Source: Salvelinus alpinus
Taxonomy: Eukaryota > Chordata > Actinopteri > Salmoniformes > Salmonidae
Direction: 5' to 3'
Length of the DNA stretch: 64,000 nucleotides
NCBI RefSeq assembly: GCF_045679555.1
Contig: NC_092087.1
Coordinates: forward strand, 89,418,920 to 89,482,919
The position numbers and the translations under genes were made by a program. Shown in pieces: positions 1 to 23,003 of this stretch (position 1 is its first letter; every line of letters begins with the position of its first letter). Under the pieces are notes generated by a model. The model searched no databases. It had not been told where the DNA came from and saw only the letters and a list, made by a program, of their open reading frames with translations.

Positions 1-11750
<11,750 letters not shown>

Positions 11751-12259
11751 CCAACGGAACAACAGAATAACTAATGGGGGATCTCCATCCAACAGAACAA
11801 CGAATGAGAGACTTCAGAACAACCAATCAACCAATGGGAGTTCTCAGGGCAGAGCTTCGGAACCACAGCTCATCTCAACTCACCCAATCAGGGGAGAGGA
11901 GCCGGAGGAGAACCAGGAAGCCGGGGTTGGAATGGACTGTGGGAGGGAGGGGGGAGGAAGGAAGAGGGGAGGGAAGGGGGGAATTGTTTCTGAAAAGGTC
12001 AAAGAAAGAATCACCTGAACGTCAAGCAATCATCGCACCTTCACCATCGCTAACCATATCTCTGAGAGAGAGAGTATAGACAGAGACGTATACAGGACTT
12101 ATGGGTAGTTGTGATACGTTTCTCAGTTGGAATCGGACCGTATCAAGCTGTCACGTGTCAGGTGTCACCATGGCAACATGGAGTTATTTACAGATTTGAA
12201 ATGATGGAAAAACAACAAGGTAGTTCCCTAAGATTCAGACATACTATGGTTATGTAGCA
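11751..12259. other. loxl4 3' UTR / downstream flank
   Basis: Follows the loxl4 stop. From 11799 onward the sequence is repeated at 23004. Candidate AATAAA signals occur only further on, near 12714 and 12762, so the true 3' end is not fixed from sequence. Confidence 0.5.
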
Positions 12260-12432
12260 CAGGAGGCTGGTGGCATCTTAATTGGGGAGGATGGGCTGAT
12301 AGTAATGGCTGCATGGAATTAAATGGAATGGAATCGAACACATCAAACACGTGGTTTCCATGTGTTTAATAACATTCCATTCACTCCATTCCAGCCACTA
12401 TTATGAGCCGTCCTCCCCTCACCAGCCTCCTG
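12260..12432. mobile_element. hairpin MITE (copy 1)
   Basis: Begins CAGGAGGCTGGTGG and ends CCAGCCTCCTG, with inner inverted parts around GGGGAGGATGGGCT and AGCCGTCCTCCCC. It is therefore a near-palindromic non-autonomous DNA element of a type common in salmonids. No clear target duplication was seen. A diverged relative lies at 48809-48972. Second copy at 23465-23637. Confidence 0.75.
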
Positions 12433-13380
12433 CGATACGTAGGAAGGTTACACTAAGGTACATGAGTATTACATGTATGTTCATCAAATCACAAACTGTG
12501 TATATTGTATAAGATGGTTGTACCTATTTAGTGACAATGGGGCAAAGCTACCTTGTTTAAAGGTACACTCAGTAAGATGGCATTGGCATATATTTTCATA
12601 CAAAAAATGAGGACCTAAGGCTCTTTACCAAATATGATACAACATAAATATACACATTAAACACAAAATATGTATACACACATTAGAATACAAGAACAGT
12701 CGTGGGAAGCACAAATAAAACATCACAAATCACCCAGAAAAACGGTTACATTCATCCACAAATAAAACCCCAATCAATACTTTAAATTGCCCGAACGGCA
12801 CCAGAACATCAAGATGAAATGTATTTTGAATTTTGTTCCAGCAATACGGTGCATTAAAAACGAAAAGCAGATTTACCTAGCTTGCTGGAGACTCGTGGAA
12901 CCTCAAGAGTTAACCAAGCCTGTGAACGGGTTAAGTAACTCAGGTGTTAGATAAGACGGAAGTTTATGAAGTAGGGCCTTGTAAACAACAAGGGTGTCTT
13001 CCTGCTTGCAGACATTTTGAATTCTGTTTATATCTGTGTATGTGTATGTTATATGGCTGAGTCTACCTTTTAAGTTGTCTATTGTCTTCTCAATCTCAGT
13101 CATGATCTTATAAGATAGTATAACAGACGCATGGAAACGTATGAAATTGGATTCGCATTTATTGTTGTCCGTTTTTGTCTGTCAAAAGTTCAACTCAAGT
13201 CAACTATTTCTGGAGGAGTTTTATACGCACAAAGGCTGTCATCTTGTACGTTTTCTTTCTAAAGACAATCATCTCGGTTGTCCATTTTCCATCAACGGGA
13301 TGCCCTCCATTGAAAAACCATTGGCTCAAGCCATAGTTTTCTCACACAAACCTTCCGTCTGGCCACAGCCTTAGTGATCA

Positions 13381-13463
13381 GGACCCGGTTTCCCAAAAGC
13401 ATCTTGAGGCTAAGTTTATCTTAGAACTGTAGGATCCTTGAGATGTTTTCGGGAAACCGGGCC
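13381..13463. mobile_element. small hairpin element (copy 1)
   Basis: CCGGTTTCCCAAAAGCATCTT at one end pairs with AGATGTTTTCGGGAAACCGG at the other. It is an 80-bp inverted-repeat element. The second copy is at 24591-24672. Confidence 0.65.
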
Positions 13464-13863
13464 TTGGTAGATTCTCTCGTCCTCTTGCCTGTTGTCCATC
13501 CATCATCAAATCAGATCACCTACTTCCTTTAAAAACTATCCTTCATGTGCTTTCATATATCTACTTCACAAATGCAGTATTTATGCAATACAAATGTAGT
13601 ATTTATGCAATACAAATGCAGTATTCGCTGTAAAAAAAAAAACTGTGTGTTTTTTGTTATATGGAAATTACATTGACAAGTATTTTTCATGGTGCTAACG
13701 TTTAGCCTTTAAAAAAAATCTATATTGTAATGTTTTGCAAATGTTGTTTAATATGACCTCTCTAGAGTATTGTCCTGTAGGTTTGTAATTTATACTTTAA
13801 TATTATGTACTTTTGACTTAAAACGTTTTGTCCCTTTTGTAGTTGTGTTTTTTATAAGGTTGC

Positions 13864-14005
13864 AAAATTCTGGTAACTTTCCCACGAGTCCCAGGTTTCC
13901 CAGCAACCCCGGTTGGAAGATTCCTGGAATCAGGAAGTAATAAGCAGGAAATCTGGGAAATATAGGAATCCTACAACCGGGAATTTTGGAAAAGTTACCT
14001 GATTT
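13864..14005. repeat. inverted-repeat dispersed element (copy 1)
   Basis: TGGTAACTTTCCC near the start and GGAAAAGTTACC near the end are inverted, with CAACCCCGGTTGG-type and CAACCGGGAATT words between. It lies in the only part of the duplicated block that shows clustered base differences between the two copies. Confidence 0.5.
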
Positions 14006-14910
14006 TTTAATTTGTTTTTGCAACGCTAGTTTTGTATTGTTTATGTTTAATTACGATAAATCCTATAGTTGCTGTCATCAGTCTGTTTTAACACCAGTGA
14101 ACCTCATCATACAGGTAGATATATTGTGACCGTTGCACATAGGGCTCTGGTTAAAAGTAGTGCACTATGTTTTGGGAATAGGGTGCCATTTGGAAGGCAC
14201 AGTGGTTGTACCTAATAAGTAGTGCACCTGATACTTGGCAATGGTGGAGAACAATAAACATCAGATTTCCAAACGAAATGGCTCTTTTGGTACCTGGTCA
14301 TTTGAGTGTATAACATTTGATGATTAATACTATCATTAGCTATATAAATGTACATTTAAACTCCTCATAATAAACCGTGAGAAACCTTTCATTCGTTCAA
14401 AAAGAGCCGTGTGGATATAGAGCCTTGACCTCCATCCTAACCTAGGGAACATAGAGGCTTTACTGCCGTTTCCAACCTCAGACACACTGGGACCTGTCCG
14501 CTTTTACTCAACCAATTAGGGCACGCACTCAATATGCTGCTTATTTTAGCTGCGGCATGCTGAGATGAGTGTGTTTAAGTTTTAGTCAGTGTCTAACTAT
14601 AGCTGAAATGCTGTAGTCAGAAAAGGCTTATTTAGGCCATATTCAAATAAACAACCGCCAGAGGCTAAGAATACACATCAGGCCTCCCGTGTATTCAACA
14701 AGCCCCAGATCTGATTCATATTCATTCAGCACCAAAACGGAAGAAAACAGACCGAAATAGTGAGGCGCAAACTGAACTTGTCCAATGAGGAATCTACATC
14801 GTTGATTTCCGTTGCAAAACGTTATGCACTAATGAATACGACCCTGGTCATTACATTAATTGGAGAAGCATCACAAAGGATATTGACTGGCAGAGCAACG
14901 TGAGTCCGAT
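14006..14910. other. intergenic, repeat-derived, no gene seen
   Basis: Contains a fragment of the common fish repeat with AGTAGTGCACTATG and GGAATAGGGTGCCATTTGG near 14155-14215, and an AATAAA at 14253-14258. Nothing coding was recognised. Confidence 0.5.
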
Positions 14911-14916
14911 TCAACC

Positions 14917-15412
14917 TCCTCTCCTTCCTATTGCTTTCTCTTTCCCTCCTCCTATTCCCTCTCCTCCCAGTCTTCCTCTCCCGTCCCCCATCACCTCCTC
15001 CTCCTCCCTCTCCTCCCAGTCTTCCTCTTCCTGTCCCCCATCACCTCCTCCTCCTCCTATTCCCTCTCCTCCCAGTCTTCCTCTTCCTGTCCCCCATCAC
15101 CTCCTCCTCCTCCTATTCCCTCTCCTCCCAGTCTTCCTCTTCCTGTCCCCCATCACCTCCTCCTCCTCCTATTCCCTCTCCTCCCAGTCTTCCTCTCCCG
15201 TCCCCCATCACCTCCTCCTCCTCCTATTCCCTCTCCTCCCAGTCTTCCTCTTCCTGTCCCCCATCACCTCCTCCTCCTCCTATTCCCTCTCCTCCCAGTC
15301 TTCCTCTTCCCGTCCCCCATCACCTCCTCCTCCTCCTATTCCCTCTCCTCCCAGTCTTCCTCTTCCCGTCCCCCATCACCTCCTCCTCCTCCTATTCCCT
15401 CTCCTTTTCTCT
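14917..15412. repeat. C/T-rich minisatellite, about 56-bp units (copy 1)
   Basis: CCCAGTCTTCCTCT recurs every 55-56 bp, about eight times, with TCACCTCCTCCTCC between. Proline/serine-rich reading frames are artefacts. The second copy is at 26105-26600. Confidence 0.92.
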
Positions 15413-15424
15413 TCGAGGTGATTG

Positions 15425-16295
15425 ATTAGGATCACCATGGCGACAGCTAGTCTTACTGGGGTCCGACACAACGAAAAAAGACATTACAGATAAAATACAT
15501 TACAATTTACATACATAAATCCTCATCTTAGCAGTATTAGGGATCTCTCACCAGAAACGTCATGACTCCGCGCACTACACTATATGGGCACTAGTCAAAG
15601 GTAGCGCACACCATAGGGAATAGGGTGACATTTGGGACTAGTCGTCCTCTTCCTCCCTCCAGTCTTAAACACATGGTTGACACTGTGGTTAAACGGTTGC
15701 TTGGTAACTACTGTGTGTTCCAACCTACCAACCTCCACACCATGACACGTGGGCATTGGGTTGGCATGACAGCTGGCATCTCTCCCTATAAAGACCTCCA
15801 CCACGTATGTGTGTCTGTGGTTCTCAAGACTGAAGATGAAAGTGTGGATTGGGACGAGCCCGAAGCAGCCCGCCTGGAGGGCCCGTTAGACTGGCACATT
15901 GGGGCTAGTGTGTGATTGCCAAGCTGGCAGCCCCGTGGCACGTTACCTCCTCATAAAGCCTAAAGCTCTGATATTATCATGGTCTGACCACAGATCTCAC
16001 ATCACGCTATGGCAGGGCTGGGTGGGTGGCTGGGTGAGTGGGTGGGTGTGCAAGTGTGTGTCATAGTGGCTGTTTTCTTCAGTTCTATGTTTATTCTCTT
16101 GTTCAGTTTCCATAGTGTTTCTGGCTTACAGACGGACTCGGCATCACTGTCGGGGGTCCATAGGGCTGGGATTCAATCCCATCGCGCTTTTTCATCTATG
16201 CACCTTTTAAAGGGCAATGTTCAACCAATGACAGGAGTTGACAGGAGTTGGAATGGAATTGCTCCCAACTCAAACAATAAAATACGCACAAACAG
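15425..16295. other. repeat-derived intergenic DNA, no gene seen
   Basis: 15425-15530 resembles a retroposon tail in minus orientation, like the fragment near 34500-34560. A GTGCGCTACC/GGGAATAGGGT-type dispersed repeat lies at 15580-15640, and another common fish repeat at 16165-16260. The 96- and 205-residue frames here have no family features. Confidence 0.5.
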
Positions 16296-16299
16296 ACAG

Positions 16300-16622
16300 G
16301 CAGCAAGGAGAGAGAGAGAGAGGCAGCAAGGAGAGAGAGAGACAGGCAGCAAGGAGCGAGAGAGAGGCAGCAAGGAGCGAGAGAGAGGCAGCAAGGAGCG
16401 AGAGAGAGGCAGCAAGGAGAGAGAGAGAGGCAGCAAGGAGAGAGAGGCAGCAAGGAGAGAGAGAGGCAGCAAGGAGCGAGAGAGAGTCAGCAAGGAGAGA
16501 GAGAGGCAGCAAGGAGCAAGAGAGAGAGAGCGAGAGGCAGCAAGGAGCGAGAGAGAGGCAGCAAGGAGCGAGAGGCAGCAAGGAGCGAGAGGCAGCAAGG
16601 AGAGAGAGGCAGCAAGGAGCGA
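16300..16622. repeat. GGCAGCAAGGAGAGAG minisatellite (copy 1)
   Basis: Variable-length units of GGCAGCAAGGAG plus (AG)n or CGAG. It is interrupted on its right by a LINE tail. Second copy at 27488-27810. Confidence 0.92.
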
Positions 16623-16624
16623 GT

Positions 16625-16972
16625 AATATGGCCAAATGTATGACCATATTAGAGACACATATTTCCTTCAGATTACACAGATCCACAAAGAATTCGAAAA
16701 CAAACCCAGATGTGACCTGTTGCCACAAGAAAAGGGCAACCAATGAAGAACAAACACCATTGCAACTACACCCCATATTTATGTTGATTAATTTTCCCTT
16801 TTGTACTTTAACTATTTGAAATGTCTTTATTGTTTTGGAACTTATGTGAGTGTAATGTTTACTGTTAATTTATTATTGTTAATTTCACTTTCGTTTATTA
16901 TCTACTTCACTTGCTTTGCAAATGTTAACATATGTTTCCCATGCCAATAAAGCCCCTTGAATTGAAATTGAG
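16625..16972 (+). mobile_element. short LINE 3' fragment, same family as 6718-8500 (copy 1)
   Basis: Matches the last ~430 bp of the larger LINE from TATGACCATATTAGAGACA onward, with an internal loss of about 70 bp after GAATTCGAAAACAAA. It ends GCCAATAAAGCCCC then TTGAATTGAAATTGA. It is embedded between two GA-rich minisatellites, as the larger copy is. Second copy at 27813-28160. Confidence 0.85.
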
Positions 16973-17650
16973 AGGCAACAAGCAGAGAGGCAGGACGGAG
17001 AGAGAGAGAGAGAGAGGCAGGGCGCAGAGAGAGAGAGAGGCAGGGCAGAGAGAGAGAGGCAGGATGGAGAGAGAGAGAGAGGCAGGGCGGAGAGAGAGAG
17101 GCAGGGCGGAGAGAGAGAGAGAGAGAGAGGCAGGGCGGAGAGAGAGAGAGAGAGGCAGGGCGGAGAGAGAGAGAGGCAGGGCAGAGAGAGAGAGGCAGGG
17201 CAGAGAGAGAGAGAGAGGGGCAGGGCGGAGAGAGAGAGGGGCAGGGCGGAGAGAGAGAGAGAGAGGCAGGGCGGAGAGAGAGAGAGAGGCAGGGCAGAGA
17301 GAGAGAGGCAGGGCAGAGAGAGAGAGAGAGGGGCAGGGCGGAGAGAGAGAGGGGCAGTGCGGAGAGAGAGAGGGGCAGGGCGGAGAGAGAGAGAGGCAGG
17401 GCGGAGAGAGAGAGAGGCAGGGCGGAGAGAGAGAGAGGCAGGGCGGAGAGAGAGAGAGGCAGGGTGGAGAGAGAGAGGCAGGGCGGAGAGAGAGAGAGGC
17501 AGGGCGGAGAGAGAGAGAGGCAGGGCGGAGAGAGAGAGAGGCAGGGCGGAGAGAGAGAGGCAGGGCGGAGAGAGAGAGAGGCAGGGCGGAGAGAGAGAGA
17601 GGCAGGGCGGAGAGAGAGAGAGAGGCAGGGCGGAGAGAGAGAGAAGCAGG
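16973..17650. repeat. GGCAGGGCGGAGAGAG minisatellite (copy 1)
   Basis: About 680 bp of 17-25-bp units GGCAGGGCGGAG(AG)n. Serine/leucine and arginine/glutamate-rich frames on both strands are low-complexity artefacts. Second copy at 28161-28838. Confidence 0.93.
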
Positions 17651-17885
17651 ACGAAGAGTTTAAAAATGATTTATTAAACCACCAATAAGAGAAAAACAGT
17701 GACAAACCCTGTTCACTGAACAATAGGAAAAGAAAATACATTGTTTTTACAAAAACATTTTTACAAACGTTAGGGTGCAACGGAGACGTCATCATAATGT
17801 TATTTGGTGTATGGGTCCTCTCTCGTCATTATTAAGCCGTTAGATAGCTGGGCCCCGATGTCTCATTCGTCTCAGGGTACAAGTG

Positions 17886-17965
17886 TTGATCTAGGATCAG
17901 TTTTGCCTTTTAGAACACAATGAATAAGATTATATGGACAGGTTGGGTCCTGGTCCTAGATCAGC
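17886..17965. mobile_element. hairpin repeat with TGATCTAGGATCAG ends (copy 1)
   Basis: TGATCTAGGATCAG at the left pairs with CTGGTCCTAGATCAG at the right around ~50 bp. It is a small inverted-repeat element widespread in fish. Second copy at 29073-29152. Confidence 0.6.
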
Positions 17966-18178
17966 TCTCCTACTCAGACGCTTGACACACTGCCCCTAAA
18001 CAGTGTGCTTTAACACGAGCAGAAACTGGGGGAGGATGATTCAAGATACACTTCCTGACTGAGATTATTTTTTTATAAGATTAATACATGTAACATAAAT
18101 TAGGTCATAATTAGCTCATCCCCATCAGCTGGTAATAAAACAATATAAAAAGTAAATAAAAACAGAATAGGAGGGTAT

Positions 18179-18341
18179 CAGGGTTGGGGTCAGTTTCATT
18201 TGAATTCCTGTCAATTCAGGAAGTACAGCGAAATTCCAATTCCACCTCTCCTCAATGCTTTTCAATGAGGATCATGTGGAATTGGAATGCGATTCAGTTT
18301 CTGAACTGACTGGAATCTAAATGGGACTGACCCCAACCCTG
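18179..18341. mobile_element. hAT-like MITE with 16-bp perfect terminal inverted repeats (copy 1)
   Basis: Begins CAGGGTTGGGGTCAGT and ends ACTGACCCCAACCCTG, a perfect 16-bp TIR. The flanks are GAGGGTAT on the left and GAGGGTAC on the right, an 8-bp target duplication with one change. CAGGG ends plus an 8-bp duplication are the hAT pattern. The 163-bp length means it is non-autonomous. Second copy at 29366-29528. Confidence 0.8.
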
Positions 18342-18440
18342 GAGGGTACATCACCTTACTGTTTAACTGTCCTGTCTAGCATCCGCTGGTGGTTATGGAC
18401 AACATCACATCTTACACAGGGCCAACAGTGTGCTGTATGT

Positions 18441-18557
18441 GTGCAGGGTTTTGTTCCAGCCCACCACTAAAAAAACACATGAAACTATTCTTCATGAATT
18501 AGTTGAATCAGCACAGCAGGTGTTTTAGTGCTGGGCGGGTGCAAAACCCCGCAACAC
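18441..18557. mobile_element. inverted-repeat element (copy 1)
   Basis: GTGCAGGGTTTTGTTCCAGC at the left and a matching GCTGGGCGGGTGCAAAACCC at the right form imperfect inverted ends. A half copy occurs near 52621-52670. Second copy at 29628-29744. Confidence 0.6.
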
Positions 18558-18731
18558 ATCCCTGTACAATACGCTCATCCATAATAACCCTGGCTACTCT
18601 GCATGGGAGCCTCTGAACACATACTAGATTCTCCCCCCTTTACGTTGTATGGACCAGGGTTGTATTCATTAGTGCACACCGTAGCAAAACATTTTGAAAC
18701 GGAAATCCAAAACAAGCGTTCAGGTAGACCC

Positions 18732-19070
18732 CATATGACCCCTAACCTCCATATGACCCCCTAACCTCCATATGACCCCCTAACCTCCATATGACCCCTA
18801 ACCTCCATATGACCCCCTAACCTCCATATGACCCCCTAACCTCCATATGACCCCTAACCGCCATATGACCCCTAACCTCCATATGACCCCCTAACCTCCA
18901 TATGACCCCTAATCTCCATATGACCCCTAACCTCCATATGACCACTAACCTCCATATGACCCCTAACCTCCATTTGACCCCTAACCTCCATATGACCCCT
19001 AACCTCCATATGACCCCCTAACCTCCATATGACCCCCTAACCTCCATATGACCCCCTAACCTCCATATGA
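18732..19070. repeat. 17/18-bp minisatellite (copy 1)
   Basis: About 19 units of CCATATGACCCC(C)TAACCT. The length difference is one C. Second copy at 29919-30257. Confidence 0.92.
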
Positions 19071-19194
19071 CTCTGTTATCAATGTTAGTAGTGATGATTA
19101 ATCTAAAGCTGACCAGGTTTCAAGAGAAAAACTTCTGCCAACAAACTCTGGGCTTTGGCTGAGTTCAGTTCTGTTCAGTCCAGTGTGGCTTCAG

Positions 19195-19432
19195 TGGGGG
19201 GGGGGGGGTGGGGGACAGAGGTGTGTCTAGTCCCTACGGTGAAGGGAGGATGGGATGGAGGACAGAGGGAACAGAGGTGTGTCTAGTCCCTACGGTGAAG
19301 GGAGGATGGGATGGAGGACAGAGGGAACAGAGGTGTGTCTAGTCCCTACGGTGAAGGGAGGATGGGATGGAGGACAGAGGGAACAGAGGTGTGTCTAGTC
19401 CCTACGGTGAAGGGAGGATGGGATGGAGGGCA
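19195..19432. repeat. 56-bp minisatellite downstream of the r3hcc1l stop (copy 1)
   Basis: Four units containing GTGTGTCTAGTCCCTACGG and GGGAGGATGGGATGGA. It lies about 25 bp beyond the r3hcc1l stop, in its presumed 3' UTR, next to a G-run that differs in length between the two assembly copies. Second copy at 30382-30619. Confidence 0.88.
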
Positions 19433-19457
19433 GAAGCCAGGAAGTGGTTCCTCTCCG

Positions 19458-19513
19458 TCAGGCTTTCCCTTCCCAGGCGTCGTCTCTCTGTTTAGCTGCC
19501 AGACGCTTCTGCT
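19458..19513 (-). pseudogene. r3hcc1l: duplicate of r3hcc1l last exon (assembly copy)
   Basis: Encodes EQKRLAAKQRDDAWEGKA and a TGA at 19460-19458 on the minus strand, preceded by a TTTCAG acceptor. The same exon lies at 30645-30700, closer to the rest of the gene. This copy belongs to the left contig and is most likely redundant, not a second gene. Confidence 0.75.
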
Positions 19514-19837
19514 CTGAAAGACAGGACAGACAGGTTGATAGGAGAGCAGATCAATACTACTAGTAGTAGTCAATACTATCATAAAGACAAAGACTAGTTC
19601 CACTTTAAAGGAGCAACATGTAATATATTAGCCATCGTTTCTTCACGGTTTTGTGAAAGACACTTAGAGAAGTTCCAAAAGGCTCAGCACTGCCTCTTCC
19701 CGTATCATTATCCAAAACACATCTGTCGCACGGACGTGAAGAAACGTGTTGCTGATGTTTTTGTCTTAAACAAGAAACATAACAGCCAGACTGGCTAGTC
19801 GCGGTAAAAAAATATCTACATTCGCAAGCGTTGGAAA

Positions 19838-21014
19838 AGTATGTTTCTCTCTCGTGGAGTTGTATTCCTTTGCTGGTTCTGGTATGTCATGTTTCTCGTG
19901 GAGTTGTATTCCTTTGCTGGTTCTGGTATGTCATGTTTCTCTCTCGTGGAGTTGTATTCCTTTGCTGGTTCTGGTACGTCATGTTTCTCGTGGAGTTGTA
20001 TTCCTTTGCTGGTTCTGGTATGTCATGTTTCTCTCTCGTGGAGTTGTATTCCTCTGCTGGTTCTGGTATGTCATGTTTCTCTCTCGTGGAGTTGTATTCC
20101 TTTGCTGGTTCTGGTACGTCATGTTTCTCGTGGAGTTGTATTCCTTTGCTGGTTCTGGTATGTCATGTTTCTCGTGGAGTTGTATTCCTTTGCTGGTTCT
20201 GGTATGTCATGTTTCTCGTGGAGTTGTATTCCTTTGCTGGTTCTGGTATGTCATGTTTCTCGTGGAGTTGTATTCCTTTGCTGGTACTGGTATGTCATGT
20301 TTCTCGTGGAGTTGTATTCCTTTGCTGGTACTGGTATGTCATGTTTCTCGTGGAGTTGTATTCCTTTGCTGGCTCTGGTACGTCATGTTTCTCGTGGAGT
20401 TGTATTCCTTTGCTGGTTCTGGTATGTCATGTTTCTCGTGGAGTTGTATTCCTTTGCTGGTTCTGGTATGTCATGTTTCTCTCTCGTGGAGTTGTATTCC
20501 TTTGCTGGTTCTGGTATGTCATGTTTCTCTCTCGTGGAGTTGTATTCCTTTGCTGGTTCTGGTATGTCATGTTTCTCGTGGAGTTGTATTCCTCTGCTGG
20601 TTCTGGTACGTCATGTTTCTCGTGGAGTTGTATTCCTTTGCTGGTTCTGGTATGTCATGTTTCTCTCTCGGTGGAGTTGTATTCCTTTGCTGGTTCTGGT
20701 ATGTCATGTTTCTCTCTCGTGGAGTTGTATTCCTTTGCTGGTTCTGGTATGTCATGTTTCTCTCGTGGAGTTGTATTCCTCTGCTGGTTCTGCTACGTCA
20801 TGTTTCTCTCTCGTGGAGTTGTATTCCTTTGCTGGTTCTGGTATGTCATGTTTCTCTCTCGTGGAGTTGTATTCCTCTGCTGGTTCTGGTATGTCATGTT
20901 TCTCGTGGAGTTGTATTCCTTTGCTGGTTCTGGTATGTCATGTTTCTCGTGGAGTTGTATTCCTTTGCTGGTACTGGTATGTCATGTTTCTCGTGGAGTT
21001 GTATTCCTTTGCTG
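19838..21014. repeat. 44/48-bp minisatellite, left block (copy 1)
   Basis: About 26 units containing GTGGAGTTGTATTCCTTTGC and TGGTTCTGGTATGTCATG. A variable CTCT gives the 44- and 48-bp forms. The unit has no stop in any plus frame, so three long overlapping frames (393-414 codons) appear, which I reject as genes. Interrupted at 21015 by a solo LTR. Confidence 0.94.
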
Positions 21015-22405
21015 TGTCATGACGTTGCCTGCGTGGGTATAGCAAACCCCATCCCCCTCTCCCTGCCTCCCCCTTTGCTCCTTCAACCCATGCTGTGATC
21101 ACAGAGAGACGTTGTAAATTCCTGAGGATCTCCTCATGGCTAAACAGTATTAAGAGAGAGGGTAAACTTTCAGGATAAAGGAATTCTCTTCCACCTCACA
21201 GAACTTGAGGTACGAACAGATTTCATGTTCCGGAAAAAGTATTAAAGGCCGGTGGGGAGTCCAGCTATTAACATGTCCATTGGTCACCATGTGAGAAACT
21301 CAGGAGAGACTGTGGGACCACATTACCATACCGCTGTTTATATAATAACCTCAGATATGAGGTTAACATCTGTTTGTTGTATAAAATGAATGAGTGAGTA
21401 TGATACTGTTTGTATAATTGTGTAATATGATTTTGAACTGTTTAATTAAGGAAAATACAACTCCCGGTTGTATTTGAACTAAATCCAAGGACCGCCCCTG
21501 AGCCAGTTGGGTCAGAGACCATGGGACCACCCCTCTCTGCTATCTGAATAAAAGCCAACTCTTAAGAAATTACCCCAGACCATGTTTCTCTCAATCACGA
21601 GAGGACAAAGGTTTGAGAACAGACTGCTGAATCTTTTAACCATCCCACGTGGTTAAAACTCTTATACGAATCATAACAAGTCTTTGATATTGACTTCTAG
21701 TCTGCAGCTAGGAATTCGGTATCATTGAACGCGAAGAAAGACAACCGCCGAAACATCCATTCTATTACGAATGACATTCTGAACATTCCACTACCAAAAC
21801 GAACTTCTCTCCAACGACCAAGGACACACACACTGGACGTAACTATATATATATTGATTGCAATTGTTCCCGAATGAGTGAGCGTTCATGTGTAAGGATT
21901 AGCATGTCAATTGTTATAATTATGGACTCTGTAGTGAATTCTTAGTCGAACGCAACTTTCCCTTTGTCTAACAGCCGCCATGCCGGTTTAGCCCACTAGG
22001 GCATATTCCTTCCACCATTTCATGTAACTATTTTAAGTTTGTTTGTTTATGCATTTCTGTGAATTAATTAGTTAGTAATAAATAAATGATTTAAGACAAT
22101 TGATGTATGGATGACTCATAGTGAAGACTGGGTTCGTGCAGATCAGCGATTTACGACGTTTGGAATGAGACTGACGTAAGGTAGAGTAAATGAATCATTA
22201 ATGAGAGGACTATTGATCAGATATTAAAATATCTGAAAGGTTATATTGGGAAATAATAACCTTGTAATCTAATAACTTTCCCTGGTGCACTCGAATTCAT
22301 AGTTAATTAGTTACGCTATTACTCAAGTGGTCGCGTAATCCCTAATTATAGGAATCTATGATAAAAACTATAAATCTTCAATTTAACGATACCAAAGACA
22401 CGACA
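21015..22405. mobile_element. solo LTR of an LTR retrotransposon/ERV-like element (copy 1)
   Basis: About 1.39 kb with TG...CA ends, starting TGTCATGAC and ending ACACGACA. It is flanked by a 4-bp GCTG direct repeat (21011-21014 and 22406-22409) taken from the minisatellite unit. A TATATAATAA-type box near 21340 and AATAAA near 21548 fit promoter and polyadenylation parts. No internal coding region is present, consistent with LTR-LTR recombination. The family (Gypsy or ERV) cannot be fixed without a library. It is younger than the array it interrupts. Confidence 0.75.
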
Positions 22406-22903
22406 GCTGGTACTGGTATGTCATGTTTCTCTCTCGTGGAGTTGTATTCCTCTGCTGGTTCTGGTATGTCATGTTTCTCGTGGAGTTGTATTCCTCTGCT
22501 GGTTCTGGTATGTCATGTTTCTCTCTCGTGGAGTTGTATTCCTTTGCTGGTTCTGGTATGTCATGTTTCTCTCTCGTGGAGTTGTATTCCTTTGCTGGTT
22601 CTGGTATGTCATGTTTCTCTCTCGTGGAGTTGTATTCCTTTGCTGGTTCTGGTATGTCATGTCTCTCTCTCGTGGAGTTGTATTCCTTTGCTGGTTCTGG
22701 TATGTCATGTTTCTCGTGGAGTTGTATTCCTTTGCTGGTTCTGGTATGTCATGTTTCTCGTGGAGTTGTATTCCTTTGCTGGTTCTGGTATGTCATGTTT
22801 CTCTCTCGTGGAGTTGTATTCCTTTGCTGGTTCTGGTATGTCATGTTTCTCTCTCGTGGAGTTGTATTCCTTTGCTGGTTCTGGTATGTCATGTTTCTCT
22901 CTC
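22406..22903. repeat. 44/48-bp minisatellite, right block (copy 1, cut by gap)
   Basis: Resumes after the solo LTR and stops at the N gap. The equivalent block in the second copy continues to 34316. Confidence 0.93.
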
Positions 22904-23003
22904 NNNNNNNNNNNNNNNNNNNNNNNNNNNNNNNNNNNNNNNNNNNNNNNNNNNNNNNNNNNNNNNNNNNNNNNNNNNNNNNNNNNNNNNNNNNNNNNNN
23001 NNN
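22904..23003. other. assembly gap, 100 N
   Basis: Exactly 100 N, a conventional unknown-length gap. It separates the two copies of the 11.1-kb block. Confidence 0.99.

Larger units (their letters stand above)
11799..22903 (+). repeat. 11.1-kb block, first copy (unmerged contig overlap)
   Basis: The same order and almost the same bases occur again at 23004-34090. The offset is 11205 up to about 13350, 11188 after a 17-bp net change near 13600, and 11187 after a G-run near 19200. The first copy ends exactly at the N gap and the second begins exactly after it. That is the signature of two overlapping contigs placed end to end rather than of a biological tandem duplication. Confidence 0.9.

Noticed and set aside
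12903-13103. 66-residue minus frame (MTEIEKTIDNLKGRL...)
   Set aside because: It looks like a fragment of a dispersed repeat, lies in the duplicated block (again at 24108-24308), and matches no family I recognise; not called as a gene.
19831-21098. Three long overlapping plus-strand reading frames of 393-414 codons
   Set aside because: All are translations of the 44/48-bp minisatellite, which lacks stops in every plus frame; the composition is periodic and no domain is visible.
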